This document shows, in pieces, positions 35,486 through 48,836 of a stretch of DNA of 64,000 nucleotides. This DNA is from Marisa cornuarietis (taxonomy: Eukaryota > Mollusca > Gastropoda > Architaenioglossa > Ampullariidae). Below the pieces are notes generated by a model. The model saw only the letters and a program-made list of their open reading frames with translations. It was not told the origin of the DNA and did no database searches. The stretch lies in the NCBI GenBank assembly GCA_004794655.1, contig SMMW01000567.1:558001-622000 (forward strand). Reading direction: 5' to 3'. The translations under genes and the position numbers were made by a program. Position 1 is the first letter of the stretch. Each line of letters begins with the position of its first letter.

Positions 35486-37796
35486 CAACTGCACACATAC
35501 ATTTCCTCTCGCCCACACAAGTCCATAAGTTAGTGCATGGATATTTTTTTTTGGCTGTAGACCTTACCTGGCTGTAAACACTACCACAATATATTTTATA
35601 AATTCATTGATTTAAGCGTTTAAATCCCTCTGTTGACATGTTTTCGTCCTTTCTTCGAGAGCGCACAAGAAAGGTATGCGACAAAGTCTACTATTTGAGT
35701 AAACACTTACTGGTAACGTCTACATAACTTAAGTCGCGTACGTAAGTGTTGCTCTTTAGGGATTTTGCTCAGTGCTCTGTTCCAGACGAATGGCCTTGAA
35801 GATGAGTTATTTATAATTTTCGAAAGTTTTTTTTTTTTTTAATTTTCATGTGCCTGTTCCAATATTAGATCGTCCGAATAACTAACCCACATGAACGCAC
35901 CAGGGAGGCAGGAATGCAAAGTGATTTTGGACTTTTTCCTTCTCTCTTGCCTGGCGGTCGCCTTGTGACTTTGTATATATTTTTCTCTTGTTATCCCCTT
36001 TTGGAATACCGCTATTATCAACTAAGCAGCTTTGAGGAGATTTATTCAAGTTTACTGCTACACGGCGCCATTTAAAGAACACTGCTTTTTTGTCTTTCTG
36101 TTTCTCCCCCTACATCTTCTCTTTTTACCTGTCTTAAGAAATAGCAACCAGGCTGCAAGTGTCCCAAACAGGGAACGCTCTCTGAAATAGTAAAAGCCAG
36201 CAATCATTCCAAAAGGTCAGTCGATAAAAATGTAGTTTTTTTTCACGCGCGTGCACGGGGGAGGGGCCGCTATGTAATAATGCAAATTCGTATTGTCGGG
36301 TTGTCACCCTTGTTTTTTTAATTTCTTCTTATTAATTAGCTTAATACTGTCATTTGGGACAGGGTGATGGGCGTGCACTCTGCGTTAAAACAGCAATGCA
36401 GCCTTTAATGCTAGTTCTACGAGGCATTATACGTGCATTTTTAACATGCAGCGTCTGCACCAACGTCTGCCTGAACTGCAACTATTGTCACATGTAATCA
36501 TTTGGCTGTCTTGCACATCGTCTACTGGCTGTCCTTTGGCAGCCTGCGCGAGTTTTGCAAGCGTTTCGCCGTGTGAGCACTCTTTTGTGATAATGGGAAA
36601 CACTGGTCTCGTTACAGGACCAAGAGCAAGACACACAGAGGCTGACTGACTGACGTTCGCCTGACGGGAGAACCGCGCCATGGAGAAGCTTTGCTCGCAG
36701 TCTTAAAGCCGATTCACAGCACATTATCTTCGCATCTCGGGTACACAAACACCTGCTCAATCGATTTTCAGTACCCTGGCTTTTGAAGTTCTCGAGCATA
36801 ATTCCGACACCTTCAGCATCGATCGGCACTTTCCTAGACAAAGTACACAACTTTGCGGCGCCAGGTAAAGAACGAACCTGGCGTTCGTGTCGTCACAGCT
36901 GCTGTTAAAGAGCACATGCTGGAAGTAAATATACTTGAAACATTTTTAATAATAACTTTGCGGCAGCGCGATTGGGTATTTTAAAAGAAAGCAAAGGAGG
37001 GACGAACGTCCCTTTTAGACCACTCATCACATCCTTATACATGTTTCATAATAGTTGTGTCTCGTTATCATCTACGAATAAATAATGGAACGAGCCCCTT
37101 TAAAATCCAGTGTTTTTTTCTTCATTTCCAACAGTTTCTTCATACGGTAGTATGTTGATGCTGGATGAAAAACCTCGTAAAACGTACATAATCGAATTTT
37201 CCTACTTAGCTTGACAAAGGCGTACGATATTGATAAAACTGCACAAACATAACAGGTGCCAGTCGATGCAGACCTTTCCGGGAGAAATTTGAAAAGATGT
37301 AGCTGAATTCATATCTGTATGAGAGGGTGGAATAGCATGCACTTTTAAATACCTTTTATGCTAGTATATCATGAAACCAGCATATGAAAAATGTTACTTA
37401 ATTTGCTCGTTTTACACTTGATGACCATTTAAGGTCAACGACAAACAGCCATCACTTTCCAGCCAAGAGGAAAGAAAACCATAGTGGCTTTTTGCGGGAC
37501 ACAATTCCCACTGTCCCAGACCATATGATGGCGATGGAAAGCATGCAATATTGATATTGGATACCACTGACCCTTGCTGACCTCACAGGCGTCCTTTACT
37601 TTGGGTGAGCTAGTAGTGTGAGTGCGCGCCCCCGTGTGAGTGGATGCCATGGGACTCGTGTTTGGAAACGTAACCAGAAGCCCAGAGGAGCCAGAACAGT
37701 GGAGAGGGGACAGCACTCGGCATGGGCCAGAAGTAGCTTTACAGTCACACCTGATGCAGTTCTCGCACGAGTAATAAAACAAGAAAGGGTGGATAC
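35486..37796. other. No gene established
   Basis: Mostly AT-rich. A minus frame of 84 codons (36427-36681) begins MARFSRQANVSQ and stays open with fairly even codon use beside a second open minus frame (36488-36850). Neither is recognised, and there is no splice or promoter evidence. Confidence 0.4.
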
Positions 37797-37935
37797 AAAA
37801 AAAAAAAAGGAAAAGAAAAGAAAAAAAGGGAAATGCCGTGGGGGGGGGGAACGGGCTGGGTGAAAGAGAGAGGAGAAAGAAAGAGAATGAAAGAAGGAAG
37901 AAGGGAGAGAAAAAAGAGGTGGAGTTGAAAGAGTG
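37797..37935 (+). repeat. Polypurine tract with internal G-run
   Basis: About 135 bp almost purely A and G on the plus strand (AAAGGAAAAGAAAAG, then a run of ten G near 37840, then GAAAGAGAGAGGAGAAAG). The minus open frame 37596-38165 across it is a Phe/Leu/Ser artefact. Confidence 0.8.
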
Positions 37936-38074
37936 GAAAGACTGTCAGCTGCGACATAGGATGATTTTATCCCGTTAGAGTTTAAATCTGAAATCAACAG
38001 TTTATACCACAACTGGCAGAAACCTATCATGTTATCTGGGTCCATATTGCAATGTACGTGCAAATGGGGTCGCA

Positions 38075-38131
38075 AGTCAGCCGTGGTGAACATTGAAGAC
38101 CGAAGCGTCTTAATTTCGCAAGATGGCAAGC

Positions 38132-38164
<33 letters not shown>
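38075..38164 (+). repeat. Short dispersed repeat with (CT)n(CA)n tail, copy A
   Basis: A ~50-bp leader (GAAGACCGAAGCGTCTTAAT, then TTCGCAAGATGGCAAG) is followed by (CT)n at 38131-38152 and (CA)n to 38164. The leader matches that at 40020-40072 at most positions, in the same orientation and the same spacing to the microsatellite. It looks like a mobile or duplicated unit with a microsatellite tail. Confidence 0.6.
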
Positions 38165-38814
38165 AGGAGCATAAGCATCACGAACGTACAAGTGTTGACA
38201 ACTCACTGTCAGAGGATGGATGGAAAACGCCGTCAAACTCTCCAAAAAACGTAATTACTGCAGACTAACGGACTAACAAACGTTGAGGGAGGCTAGAATA
38301 TCACGTTCACCGTGCTTCCTATGTGACAGCGTGGCTTTGAAGGAAGTGGTATCTGGTGGTAACAGCCTACTCGACTCTCTGGCCAGCCGACCTTTTAGGA
38401 ACCCTTAGCATTCATGAAAGGCACAGTCGTGGCACTAAACACTTTCCTGATGAACAGGTACATCCAAAGCAACTTATCCTCTATCATCATGCTGGCCAAA
38501 GCCAATCTCTGCTCGTAAAGAATCTATTTCGTTAACGAGCAAAAAAGTACTTCATTGGCTGATAAAAATGTGCATTCATAATTCCAGTTTGACTTTGATG
38601 CCGGCTGATTAGGTCAACGCCTAACGGACTGAAAAGCTGCTTCAAGTACGATAGAGATGTAACATGCTGGCACTGAAGCTATTACTGGCATTAAAGGTAG
38701 GCTTCATACCATGGGAACTTGGTCGTGATGTTTCATTCCATTTAAAAAGTCCTTGAAGTGCATGTGATCGTCGTACTACTTCTTTTCAAGTCTTGCGAGA
38801 AGCCTGCGTTCTAC
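38165..38814. other. No gene seen; may include diverged 5' LINE sequence
   Basis: Between repeat copy A and the recognisable reverse-transcriptase remnant. Short stretches may be decayed RT fingers, but I cannot align them with confidence. Confidence 0.35.
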
Positions 38815-39715
38815 AGGGTTTGACGCGGTAGCTGTGGCATGTCATGAGAAGATGAATATAAAGATGATGGCGACAACCAAGTCATCGACGTACTGTACAA
38901 GGGCTAAAGCGGCACAGCGCTCCTCCTGTAAAGTTCTTTCCAGCATGGGGTGTTCTGCATTTTCGTGGTGAACATTATGCAAGAAACTATCATACTCTAC
39001 AGACCTAGACATCAGTTGCCTTTGCAATAGACATTTCCCCAACTGCGAACACCAGCAACTGCTGTCAAGGTGTGATCAACTGATAGACAGAGCAGGTGTA
39101 TAGAGGATGAAGATCAGCACTGGTAAAATATGAGTCAACGCCAACGTTGACACCAAAGAAGAATTCTAAATAAATAGACAGCAGTTTGATGGGGCCACAA
39201 TCCACAAATACCTGGGAGTCTCTCTTTTCAAAGATGGGAAAATCCTCATTAACAACAGCAGCGATTGTCAGGCGAACAAAATCTGACACACTAACACATT
39301 CAGCTTTGCTTCCGACTACCGCCTTTCTCTTGTAGTTCCATTTTGGCTCTAAAAGTGCAAGACATGTTTGCTGAAAGAAATATATAGGGTTCAGGCAATC
39401 GAGATTAACTGCCAGTGGAAACTTCTGCGAGTTTATCCTTGTGATACGAAACCAGCGACTGTGTACGAAGCAAAAGTCACTTTCTTTATAGGTTCCCCAA
39501 ACCCTCTACTGGCAACAGCAAATCGCCGCAAGCTGTGTGACCTGGGACATCCAAGACCATCCTTCAGGACATCCAGAAGCCGACAACGAGGTCAACAGCT
39601 GAACTGGATGGCGAACATAAAGGACTGGACTGAACTTTCCATGCAGGACCTGTTTGCTATTCTCATTCAAGAGACTACTTCGGAGAAACGTGTCAACTAC
39701 TGAATCGGTCCAGTC
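38815..39715 (+). mobile_element. Decayed LINE copy: RT palm to C-terminus
   Basis: Read across three frames: LWHVMRR near 38830, VIDVLYKG (about 38882-38905) matching VIE-LYDKATSAV, FCIFVVNIMQETI (about 38950-38990) matching LFNIFLE-IMQETL, then FAIDIS where the active site FADDIDL is expected. Next come MKISTGK (39105), INRQQFDGATIHKYLGV (39170-39225) and, in a 111-codon frame at 39368-39703, IQAIEINCQWKLLR, PNPLLATANRRKLCDLGH and QLNWMANIKDWTELS. These are the same C-terminal blocks as at 33800-34050, so both loci belong to one family. One catalytic Asp of FADD is replaced and frames are broken. Confidence 0.8.
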
Positions 39716-40019
39716 CCAGCGACCAGGTCAAGATTGACACTACATGGTCGACTCTGGTAGAAAGGGGGAAATCTTTCAGACGGTGTTCCCTCAGCTTGTT
39801 ATAGCAAAGATGAACAATCGTAAATGCGTTTTATATGAACACTGTTATCAGCCAGAGTGACAAGAACTTACACGTCGTGTAGTGTTCGCAGTTGATTAAA
39901 TATTGAATAAAACGTCGTTACGTTAGGAATGTAAGAATTTAAAGAAAAACTTGTAACGATCTCTTTATTTAATGGACATTTATTCTCACTCTCTTAAACA
40001 CACCCACATCTACACCCCC

Positions 40020-40073
40020 ATCCAGCTGCGTGGACATGGAAGATCAAACCGTCTTCATTTCGCAAGGTAGCGA

Positions 40074-40139
<66 letters not shown>
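40020..40139 (+). repeat. Short dispersed repeat with (CT)n(CA)n tail, copy B
   Basis: The leader GAAGATCAAACCGTCTTCAT then TTCGCAAGGTAGCGAT is followed by (CT)n at 40073-40096 and (CA)n to 40139. It is homologous to 38075-38164 and in the same orientation. The two copies bracket the LINE remnant at 38815-39715. Confidence 0.6.
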
Positions 40140-40141
<2 letters not shown>

Positions 40142-43100
40142 TCTTATTCAGTCTTCTCACATGTGACTTACTCCCTAATATTTACATACAACTTGAAGAA
40201 AAGAAATTTCTTTTACCAGAACTGTTGGCTACAGCAAAGCCGCCCTGCATGCACTCGGAGCACTAAGTAATTTAAGGGAGGCTACTTTGACCGACACAAA
40301 GCAAGGTCGGACAGCTGTTGTAGTTCTTGCTGGGCTCGAAACAGGTTGAGAGAGATCAATACCCTATTCCTTTAGTCATGTTCGGGTAGAAAGATAAGTC
40401 TTTTATTTGCCTCCTGCTGTTTTATAAAACTTGACCCCCCAAAAAGTCTATTGCAAGTACTTTCACAAATCCATTCTCATAGCAAAGAGATAAATATGTG
40501 CGCCATCTTTATCGCCATTTTGTACCTGTAATCCATAATGAAAACAAACGTGTATGTATTAACAGATTATGAACTGGGAGTCTGTAATTTGTAACCAACA
40601 ATTTATCATTAACTTAATAATATTTGATATTTAAACTCACTCCTCCCTCGCTTCCACTCTCCGTCTCACCCTCTCTATATAGATATAAGAATATCATAAA
40701 ATATACAATATATATATATATATACTAAAATACATGCTACAAAACACAGTCACACAGCCATGCAGGCCTCTACACAGCAAAAACCTATAATATATTTCCT
40801 ACATACCAAACCATACGCAGATATTTGTCGAAGATATTTGCTTTGTTGTCTGTGGCAGGAGAGCCTACAATAAGTCTTTCGGGACGACAGATACATTACA
40901 CGGCCCTAGAATAATGACTACGGAATAACATTCTTAAAGGTGGAGAAAAACCGTAATGTCCTGACTTTCTTGTGCTATGAGCTGTGTTTTAAAATGGCTG
41001 TAGGTTGTGCTTTAAAACTGCTGTGGGTTGTGTTTTAAAAGGACGGCGACTGCACTTTCTTTATCGTAACTGCGGAGTCCGCATGTTCGGGACTAGTGTA
41101 ATCCTCTCGCAAGTATGGCCTTGCTTTTGCTCGTGCGATAACAGCCTTTCATCACTGAGTGAAATAAGCTGCAATCTTCGATACGGAGTCCAATGAGGAT
41201 GATATTTGTGCCCTGCACAAAGAGCGGCACGACGTGTCAAGTGTATAATGAGGTTTTAGTGTTGCAGGGGCCAGGATCGCTTTTCAGATACGCACCTTTT
41301 GATTGCAGTATGTTAGAGCAAAAACTTATTGAAATCAACATGGTCTAGCTAAAAAAAAAAATTACACGAACATTAACGGAGTACAGCTGTCCTTGCTATT
41401 CAAGCCAGAAAGGAAAGATGGAACTCGGAAGGACAGATGGAGGAAAGGATAAATACTGACATCTAAGTAAAGAGCGAGTTAAAAGTACAGCCTCGCAAGT
41501 GGCCTCAACATAAAAGCCAAGAGAGAGAGAGAGACAGATACTTTGAAGTAAGAGAGAAAGAAAGAGAAGGAGAGAGATATCGACAACAGAGTGTGTATTC
41601 TGAGCGCCATCTTGTAATAAATTTCTAATGTTCTTTACTCCAGTGTTATTTGTTTTTAGAGTGATAACACAAGGAAGCAGAAGAGGTTAAAAAACCGTGA
41701 TCAAACAATGAAGCTGGTGGAGGGATCTTTTCCAATCTCAACTGAGGACTTTTATTGTGCCTGGAACGTTTCCAGGTTACCATGCCGATAGCTGGGAATC
41801 TCCCTCGACTAATTGGAGAGAGCAACACAAAGGGTGTGTGCGGGGTCATATATCCACACCTCGTAGACTCTCAAAATTAATGCTTAGTGAGTGTCTCCAG
41901 CGATAAGGAGATTTGAAAGTTAGAAGATTTCCAGTGTCTGCAAGATAGTAAGCACAGACATTAATCTTGCTACAAAAAAAAAAAAAAAAACTTTCCTTAC
42001 AGAATTGAGGCTTCTTCATCAGTGCATCCTTCACGATCAACTACATCACCGCAACCGCCACCACCACCACAAACAAGGTCTTACAACATGTTTTGCTCGC
42101 AGTGTCTTAAATGATGAGCAACAGCTTCACCCTCGAATATTTGTGGTGTTGCTGGCAAGAAACGAAGGAAAACGGGGCTCAGCAGACACAGTCTTTGCTT
42201 ACCGCAGCTCCACAAGCCCTCATGTTAGGGTTAGGTTTCAGGGTATTAGGACATTTCTTCAGAATAGCAGCTGGAAAAAAAGAACATGTTCTTCACGCAA
42301 GGAGACAAAAATGTTCTTTTGAAAATTGAAGACCATCATTTTCTTTCATTTTTCTCTCTCTCTCTTGTTTTTTTATTTATTATTGTTTTTTTTTTTGCAG
42401 TCTTGTCTGCATGTTTGCACATTTACAGAAAACAAATGAGCACTCAGAGGGGTGTCTGAGGTACAAAGTGGCAGACGTGAATCTCAACCTTATGCATTTA
42501 GATGTCTGACGGGGCCAAACAGGGTTTAAATGGCAAAGAACCCGCAGTGAACTCACATGACTACAGAAGGCTTACATTTCAGAGTTGCAGGTCATTTTAA
42601 TGTTGAACATTTTAATGTCGCTCTGGGGAAGCCTCGTTATAAAATCTCCAAACTTCTAGAGTCGCCGAAGAGGATAGCAGGCCGATGCAAAGGAGTATCA
42701 AGACACAAAACCGACGACGTGTGTGATATCCAATCAATGCAGGCCTTTCTGTGTGTGACGAGAAGGATGCAGTACTTGCTTTGAAAACTACTTTGTTACC
42801 ATGGCAATAAGTGTTACAGAAAGTGACCGCTACATCTGCAGCTAGAAATTACAAAACTTCAAGAACTGCAACATGCGGGTTGCTTTTTTCTGATTTTCTG
42901 ATAAAGTAAACCCGTTAAAGCTTCTGAAAATAAGAAATTTTACACTTCCTGTCTCTCCCTCTGTGTCTTCCTATTTCTCTCGCCCCCTTCTCTCCTCCCC
43001 CTCCCACGTCTCTATAAATGCTTCAGTATAAATGCTAATATCGTTCTATAAAATCCGTCAGTGTAATATGTTATTTTTCTAGAATATGCGTCAGTATAAT

Positions 43101-44878
43101 TGCTATATCTTTCTAACTCGTAATCACATGGCTGACCGACATACGGAGACAGGAAGACCTCCAAGGTCATCTAGTGCTCCACTATTTCCATCACTTTGTT
43201 TTCGCTGGATGGTGTTTTGACAGTTGTCGCGTCGCGTTTTCTCTCGCTTTGCTTCAGTCATCAACTCAATCATCTGACTCAGAAGTTCCCTAAGCTTTTG
43301 CTTCCTGTAGTGTGCTCGGGGCAGTGACGTGAGGTGGAACAGCCCCTGTTTCGTGGGTGTCTTCACACAGCCAACATTGCTTCCGTACCTCTCTCCGTCC
43401 TCCTGTACTTAATGAAGGGTTTAAAAGTCAGTCCAAGGGTTGCCTTCATCAAGAGAGATGGTGAGAAAATGCCAAAGTAGATTTTTAAAAGCTCAGTAAG
43501 GAAAAATATCGACGAATTCGGATCAGTAATCACTATATATAGTACTACCATTGTTCAGATGCAGTTTTAACTCGTTATCTTGCTAACACCGTCTCTCGTC
43601 ACGCTTTGTGGTGGAACTTCTCCCTGGTTAGGGATGGAATACTCTCTTCATGGAGCTCTTTTTATACCTTCTCCACATGGAGCTAGGAGTAGAGGGGACA
43701 CACTTCCAAAAAGAGCGGCTAAGCAAGTCTTCTGTCTGTTGTGTAATTCTTCCTAGAACTTGAAGGCAACCCCTACTCGTACTTTCCGAAGTCCCAACAC
43801 TCGTAGGAGGTATGAAAGAATTCTCCGTGTATGTGGCCCCACCGTTCTTTTTTTTTTGTGGGAACGCAATCTGCATCTGGACTAATCTTTCAATTTTTCA
43901 GTTGTAACAGGGATCTTTAGTAACCGCTTCTGTGCCCTGAAAACGAAACTTTTTTTCTTGACCAGTTCCGTTTCTGTGGCACAGACGGAGGGTGGGTTTC
44001 ATCGTGTGCGTTTCCCTTATTGGTGTTTAATGGGAGTTTTCTGTAAGGGCAAGGTCTATCCATCGTCACTTCCTTCTCTTTATCTTTGTAGGTCGCGTCC
44101 GACTTTGCGTGACCTGCTTTTCACGCGGGGGAAGGGGAAATGCAGCAAACGAAGCGAACAGTTTTACTTCATCCCCAGTCAGCCGAGCATTGTATGATGT
44201 CAGTGTAAACAGGCCGGGAAACATCTATTGCCCTCGCGCTCAGCTCATTGCGTAATCACTCTTTGTCGCGTAATCAATATTAACGTTATTCCTCTATCTC
44301 TTGGTGACAGAAGAAAATAAAAATTCGCGTCGCTTCACACACCAGTACTTATCACGCTCATCTGAAAACTCTCTCGTCCGTTGAATCACCGGTGTTGTGA
44401 ATCCACCCGAAACGTCAAATGTCAAAGGTCAAATATCAGATGAGTACATCAGTACATCCAGTCAGTTTACCTGCAGCATCAAAGCACTGCATAAAAAGTG
44501 ACGAAAGAAAATGTCAACATTTTTGTACCTGTTATTTTTAAACTTTTGTGACATATATTTTTTCGAATGGGGAAAGGGGTGTGATTGGGAGTAAGGGGAA
44601 AGGATATACCGAAGCAGAGACGAAGTAAAGGCAAGAAGCTGTTGCCATGGCAATCGAATAGGTAGGATAGAAAATGGTTCAAAATATAGCTTCCTTCGCT
44701 AAAGGTTAAAAATGGATAAAAACAAGCTAATGTGACACGTTGCCCGATTTTCTTTACACCACAGCCACGCCCTGGATATTTAAGGCTAAGGGCAAATTTA
44801 CTGGAAATGTGATGAAGCGCCGAGCTGTAGAGACGCGAGGCTAACTACAAAAGCCTTTGTAAAGAACGCCTTCCTGCG
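40140..44878. other. No gene established; AT-rich with simple repeats
   Basis: Contains (TA)n at 40708-40725, (GA)n at 41520-41535, a poly-A run at 41973-41990 and T-runs at 42368-42399. GTTTTAAAATGGCTGTAGGTTGTG repeats with changes at about 40984-41042, three short units. Frames at 42005-42329, 42557-42784 and 43124-43366 are unrecognised. No promoter or RNA gene seen. Confidence 0.45.
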
Positions 44879-44905
44879 CTAAAATAAAATAAAATAAAAT
44901 AAAAA
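44879..44905. repeat. (AAAAT)5 microsatellite
   Basis: Five AAAAT units. Confidence 0.93.
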
Positions 44906-46570
44906 GCATCTATCTCTGAACAAAATTTGTCTGATGATCTTTTAAAAAAATCGAATTGAGCTAGCGTGGCTTCTTAAAAAAAGACCCAAGAACCTTGTAT
45001 GTTGCACGTATATAAATGACCTATAAACGAAAAGAAGACCCAGGGGTTAGGTCTCGCCTTCCCAGATCGTGTCTTAAAGTGGGACACGTTGAGACCACTG
45101 CATTCACTGTAAGGTTGGGTCGCCCGAATATAGTTTCTCGTGTTCATCACAAGAAAACGTTCATAAGCCCCTAACTCGCCATCTGGAGATTATGGGCCCA
45201 GTTATGTATAGAAAACGCGCACGTAGGCCAGGTTGGGAGGAGACAGCTCTAAGCATTACTGCAGCAGCAACAGCAGAGTGCACCAGGGCCATATCTAGTC
45301 TAGACGAGGCGAAAAGGGAGGATGGGGCTTCAGAGCCAGGGACGGGGTTGGAGGGGGAAGGGAGGATGTGCCACCACCTTGCGAGCTGTAGGCGTGCAGG
45401 TTACGAAGCTGCTAAGGGGTTATAGCTAGCCGATAAAGCGATACATTCTACGCCGTCCAGTTTAAAGCGACCCCCAAGAGTAGTGCTAGCGAACTTTTCA
45501 CAGTCTGCTCCTTGCGTCGAGTAAGTGCGCAAATGCAGGGAAGTGTGCAATGCGCAGGTCTGGGAGCAGGCGCGATCGTTAAAAACGTGTTTTTAAACCT
45601 GGTTAACTTTTATCGACAGCACAGGAGAGCAAAGAACTGTTGCTGTTGCTTTAGCAGCCAGTGCGTAGTAAAGACATGACAGAGGTACGCAAGTCGATGT
45701 GTGTAACCCAGGGTTAGAAACAGTGTGTTTGCTGCATGCAACTGTCGGGTACTGGCTAAACACCCGACAAAAACAAACCGCCCACAATCTGTCCAGTGAT
45801 AAGACTGACGTTGAATAAACTTTTGAAATTGTGCAGCTAGTTAGATAAGTAAAAGCAAGGCTGCAACACGCTCTGCAATATGTTTTAATATTCTCTTTGT
45901 AAGATTTTTAGTCGTTGTCAGCAGGATGAAGGATTTTCATGTTTGTGCACACGTGCTTCGCGTTTGTGTGTGTGTGTGTGTGTGTGTTTCCGAATGCCGT
46001 AGAGCAGTCCGCCATTCAGTTCCGATATCAAATAATTTACAATCATTACTTTAATTGTTCATTTACTTCATCTTTTGGGATCGTCTATTTAGATTACAAG
46101 ACTTCAACAGTTCTTCAAGTAGTGTAATTGCAGGTCAGCGAGGGTTACTGCTGGCCAAATCAAAATATTTATTGTGAATACTTTAAACCGGTTTACTGTT
46201 CAGAAAAAAATAAAATGATTCATTGTCCCCATCATAAAACTATTTATTTATATAGCCACTACTTATTTACGCATGTGAAGTGTCTCGCTCAAAGTCCTTC
46301 AGAACCCGAGACTCGCTGTCTACGTTCCTGTATCTCAACCTCGTGCCTCGAGACGGAACAAACACAACTGGGATTATATTCTTTCCATACTTACTGTCCA
46401 CTGTTTTAAAAAAACGATATTCCAGCTTCCCTTGTCACTCAGTGTGGCGCTGCTAAGGGAAGAACGATGAATGTCTTTAATACAGAGGAGTAAAGCAAGA
46501 AGACAAAACATTTGACTGTTATTTCTGCTATTTACTCCAATTTATCTCTTTGGCTGAGGCATCGTTACGG
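44906..46570. other. No gene seen
   Basis: A (TG)n tract lies at 45964-45987. A plus frame at 45192-45425 is Ala/Glu-rich but has no domain, acceptor or donor. Otherwise unremarkable. Confidence 0.45.
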
Positions 46571-46857
46571 GTATAGTGGGGTGCAGATTTCTGTTTCTAA
46601 TATTTGGGTAAAGCTCAATGCAAGATACAAGTTCTCAAAATCTGGCTTTTGCGAAGGTCTCAGCCAATAGGAGAACTAGGATCATCTGTGAATTAGGCGT
46701 ATCCATGTACAAATGTTACGTCATATTTATTTGAACTCTTTCTGTGCATGATGGTGTGTGCAGGAGTGTATTTCGAGAACCAAAGGAGAATATATTTACC
46801 CAGATTTGAGGAAATAGCTACTCGATCATTAGAAATAAAAGTTTGCACCCAACTATA
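46571..46857 (+). mobile_element. Palindromic MITE, copy 1
   Basis: The ends are inverted repeats: GTATAGTGGGGTGCAGATTT at the left and, on the complementary strand at the right, GTATAGTTGGGTGCAAAC. Similarity between arms continues in part inward (TTTCTAAT-ATT/ATC). The left arm contains GGGTAAAGCTCAATGCAAGA. The centre carries GTGAATTAGGCGT and AACTCTTTCTGTGCATGATG, shared with copies 2 and 3. No coding capacity. Superfamily is not determined from the sequence. Confidence 0.7.
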
Positions 46858-48761
46858 CATTTAAGAGAGAGAGAGAGCATGAGTAGAGACGAGGACAGCT
46901 GGGGGTACTCAACTCTAACTTACCGACCGACACTGAGGCCGTCTTCTGCAGGGAAGGTTCGTCTGTTTTATCCTTTTCATCCCTCGTCCCCTGGGAGTTC
47001 GGCTAGCGAACCTAGACAGGAGGTCTTTTTCATAGCTCTTTATTTAAAGCTTGCTGATTGTGAAGTGTGCTTTGCAACTCCTTATTAAAATTTGGAAACT
47101 CGGCTAAATGAGGGATGCATTTTTTCCCTCTTCACCCGAAACTAGTAAAGGTGGGATGCAGCCTGACTGACGACGTGATAATGTATTGTAAATCTAGCAC
47201 TTATCCTGGTCCACACGTCACAGAACGGAAGAAGGAATATCATACTTCTTTAATGGAAGGTGTTCTTGTGTTTTTATTACGCTCTCTTCACAAGGGCTAT
47301 AAAGGTAGTCGACCTTTAAAGGGAAACAGCTTTGCTTCTAGCGCAATCGCGAAGTCAGGCCAAAACTCAGCGTGACGTCAGAGTTAAAGGTGATTGGGAG
47401 ATACCCGGGTCACAAGCGTGTGATGACTGGAATCTACCCCCGAGTATCTATCTTGAATGACTATGTGCATGTATTATATATTTTTATGCGAACATCGACT
47501 GCACAAAACCACCAACTCTTGAATGTTAATGATATAGGATCGGGTGGGGTTGGGGTTAGGAGGGGAGAGGGCTAGATACCAGGAATCTACATGCTTGCAA
47601 TACCAAACGCTGAATATTCTGACATGATCTGACATGGTATCAACTCGCATTCATACACCTTACACAGAAACAATATGAAGACTGACAAAGCGCTCGGCTG
47701 AGGTAGGAGCGCCAAATTATTTTTGTTTTTTTTTAAATTTTTTTAGTTGTTGTTGTTGTTGTTGTTGTTGTTGACGATGGTATAATTTCACACTGACTCT
47801 TATTGGATAACAAACATACACATTAAAGAATGTCATAGTCTAGAAGCCGTAAGGGTAGCAAACATGAGTGGTTCAACGTGTTTAGGATATGACCCATGAA
47901 AGCTAGAGCATGACACTTTTCTGCTGCTTTTACCTCCCTTGATAATTCAGACAGAATAGAGAGATGTCTGGTCGGGAAAAGGAGTCTGCCAGCCTCACGC
48001 CCCCCCCCCGCCTTCACGCTCCCCCCCCCCAAATTTTTTTGTACAACAACCTGAAGAACAACTTTACCAAAAGGGAATAGTCGAGATAACGTTGGTAAAA
48101 TAAAGACAAATAAAGGGAGTAACGAAAGAAAAACTGCGATTGTATTTCGACGAAATTGCCATTTAGTGAAAATGTTTTACTTTGTCTTCTCTTTCTCTTT
48201 TTTTCTTGAACTCTTCGTGAACAGTATTTAGTGAGCTTAATCTCACTTTTTGGTAGAGTTGCAGACAATTTTGTTGACGTTAAGCAATAAAGTGTGCCTC
48301 TTTTCCTTCTGACAGGTGAATCACTAGGCACAGTTACAAAGAAGAAAAAGCGCTGTAATAGATCACCTGGACTTGTTCAACGAATGCGTAACGGAACACG
48401 AGACATTTTTCAAGACTTGCCATCGATGCGAAAGTCAAAAAAAAAAAGAGAGAGAGAGAGAGAAACAAAAAAGAGAAACACACAGTAACAGGGTTTAAAG
48501 AGAACCTCCGTCTTTACGATGCATCCATCTTCACTGATGATCTTCCCATAAAGAAAGGAAAGACTTACGACTGTAGGAGTGAACGTGGGTGGATTCGGTA
48601 GGGTTAAATGAGAGACGGAAGAACAAAGTTTGTGGACCCGCGGAAAGAAGACGCTAAGATAAAGAGACTATAGTTGCTACTGTTTTATGCCGAGTCAGCA
48701 ACTGTAAGACGACTTGCAAGCCTCGCTGCGATTCAACACTGCTACAGGACCAAAAGGAGGA
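46858..48761. other. No gene seen; short repeats and homopolymers
   Basis: (GA)n at 46864-46878, (TTG)n at 47746-47773, C-runs at 48000-48030 and an A-run plus (GA)n at 48437-48462. Open frames at 46843-47375 have no domain or splice support. Confidence 0.5.
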
Positions 48762-48836
48762 AGAAGTACAAGAAGTGAAGGAAGAAGAAGAAGTAGAAGA
48801 AGGAAGAGAAGGAGGAGAAGGAGGAGGAAAAGAAGC
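48762..48836 (+). repeat. GAA/GAG-rich polypurine tract
   Basis: About 75 bp of AGGAAGAAG-type trinucleotides on the plus strand, read as poly-Leu/Ser on the minus strand. Confidence 0.85.

Noticed and set aside
37596..38165. 189-codon minus frame
   Set aside because: Runs across a polypurine tract and a CT/CA microsatellite; the sequence is Ser/Phe/Leu low complexity.
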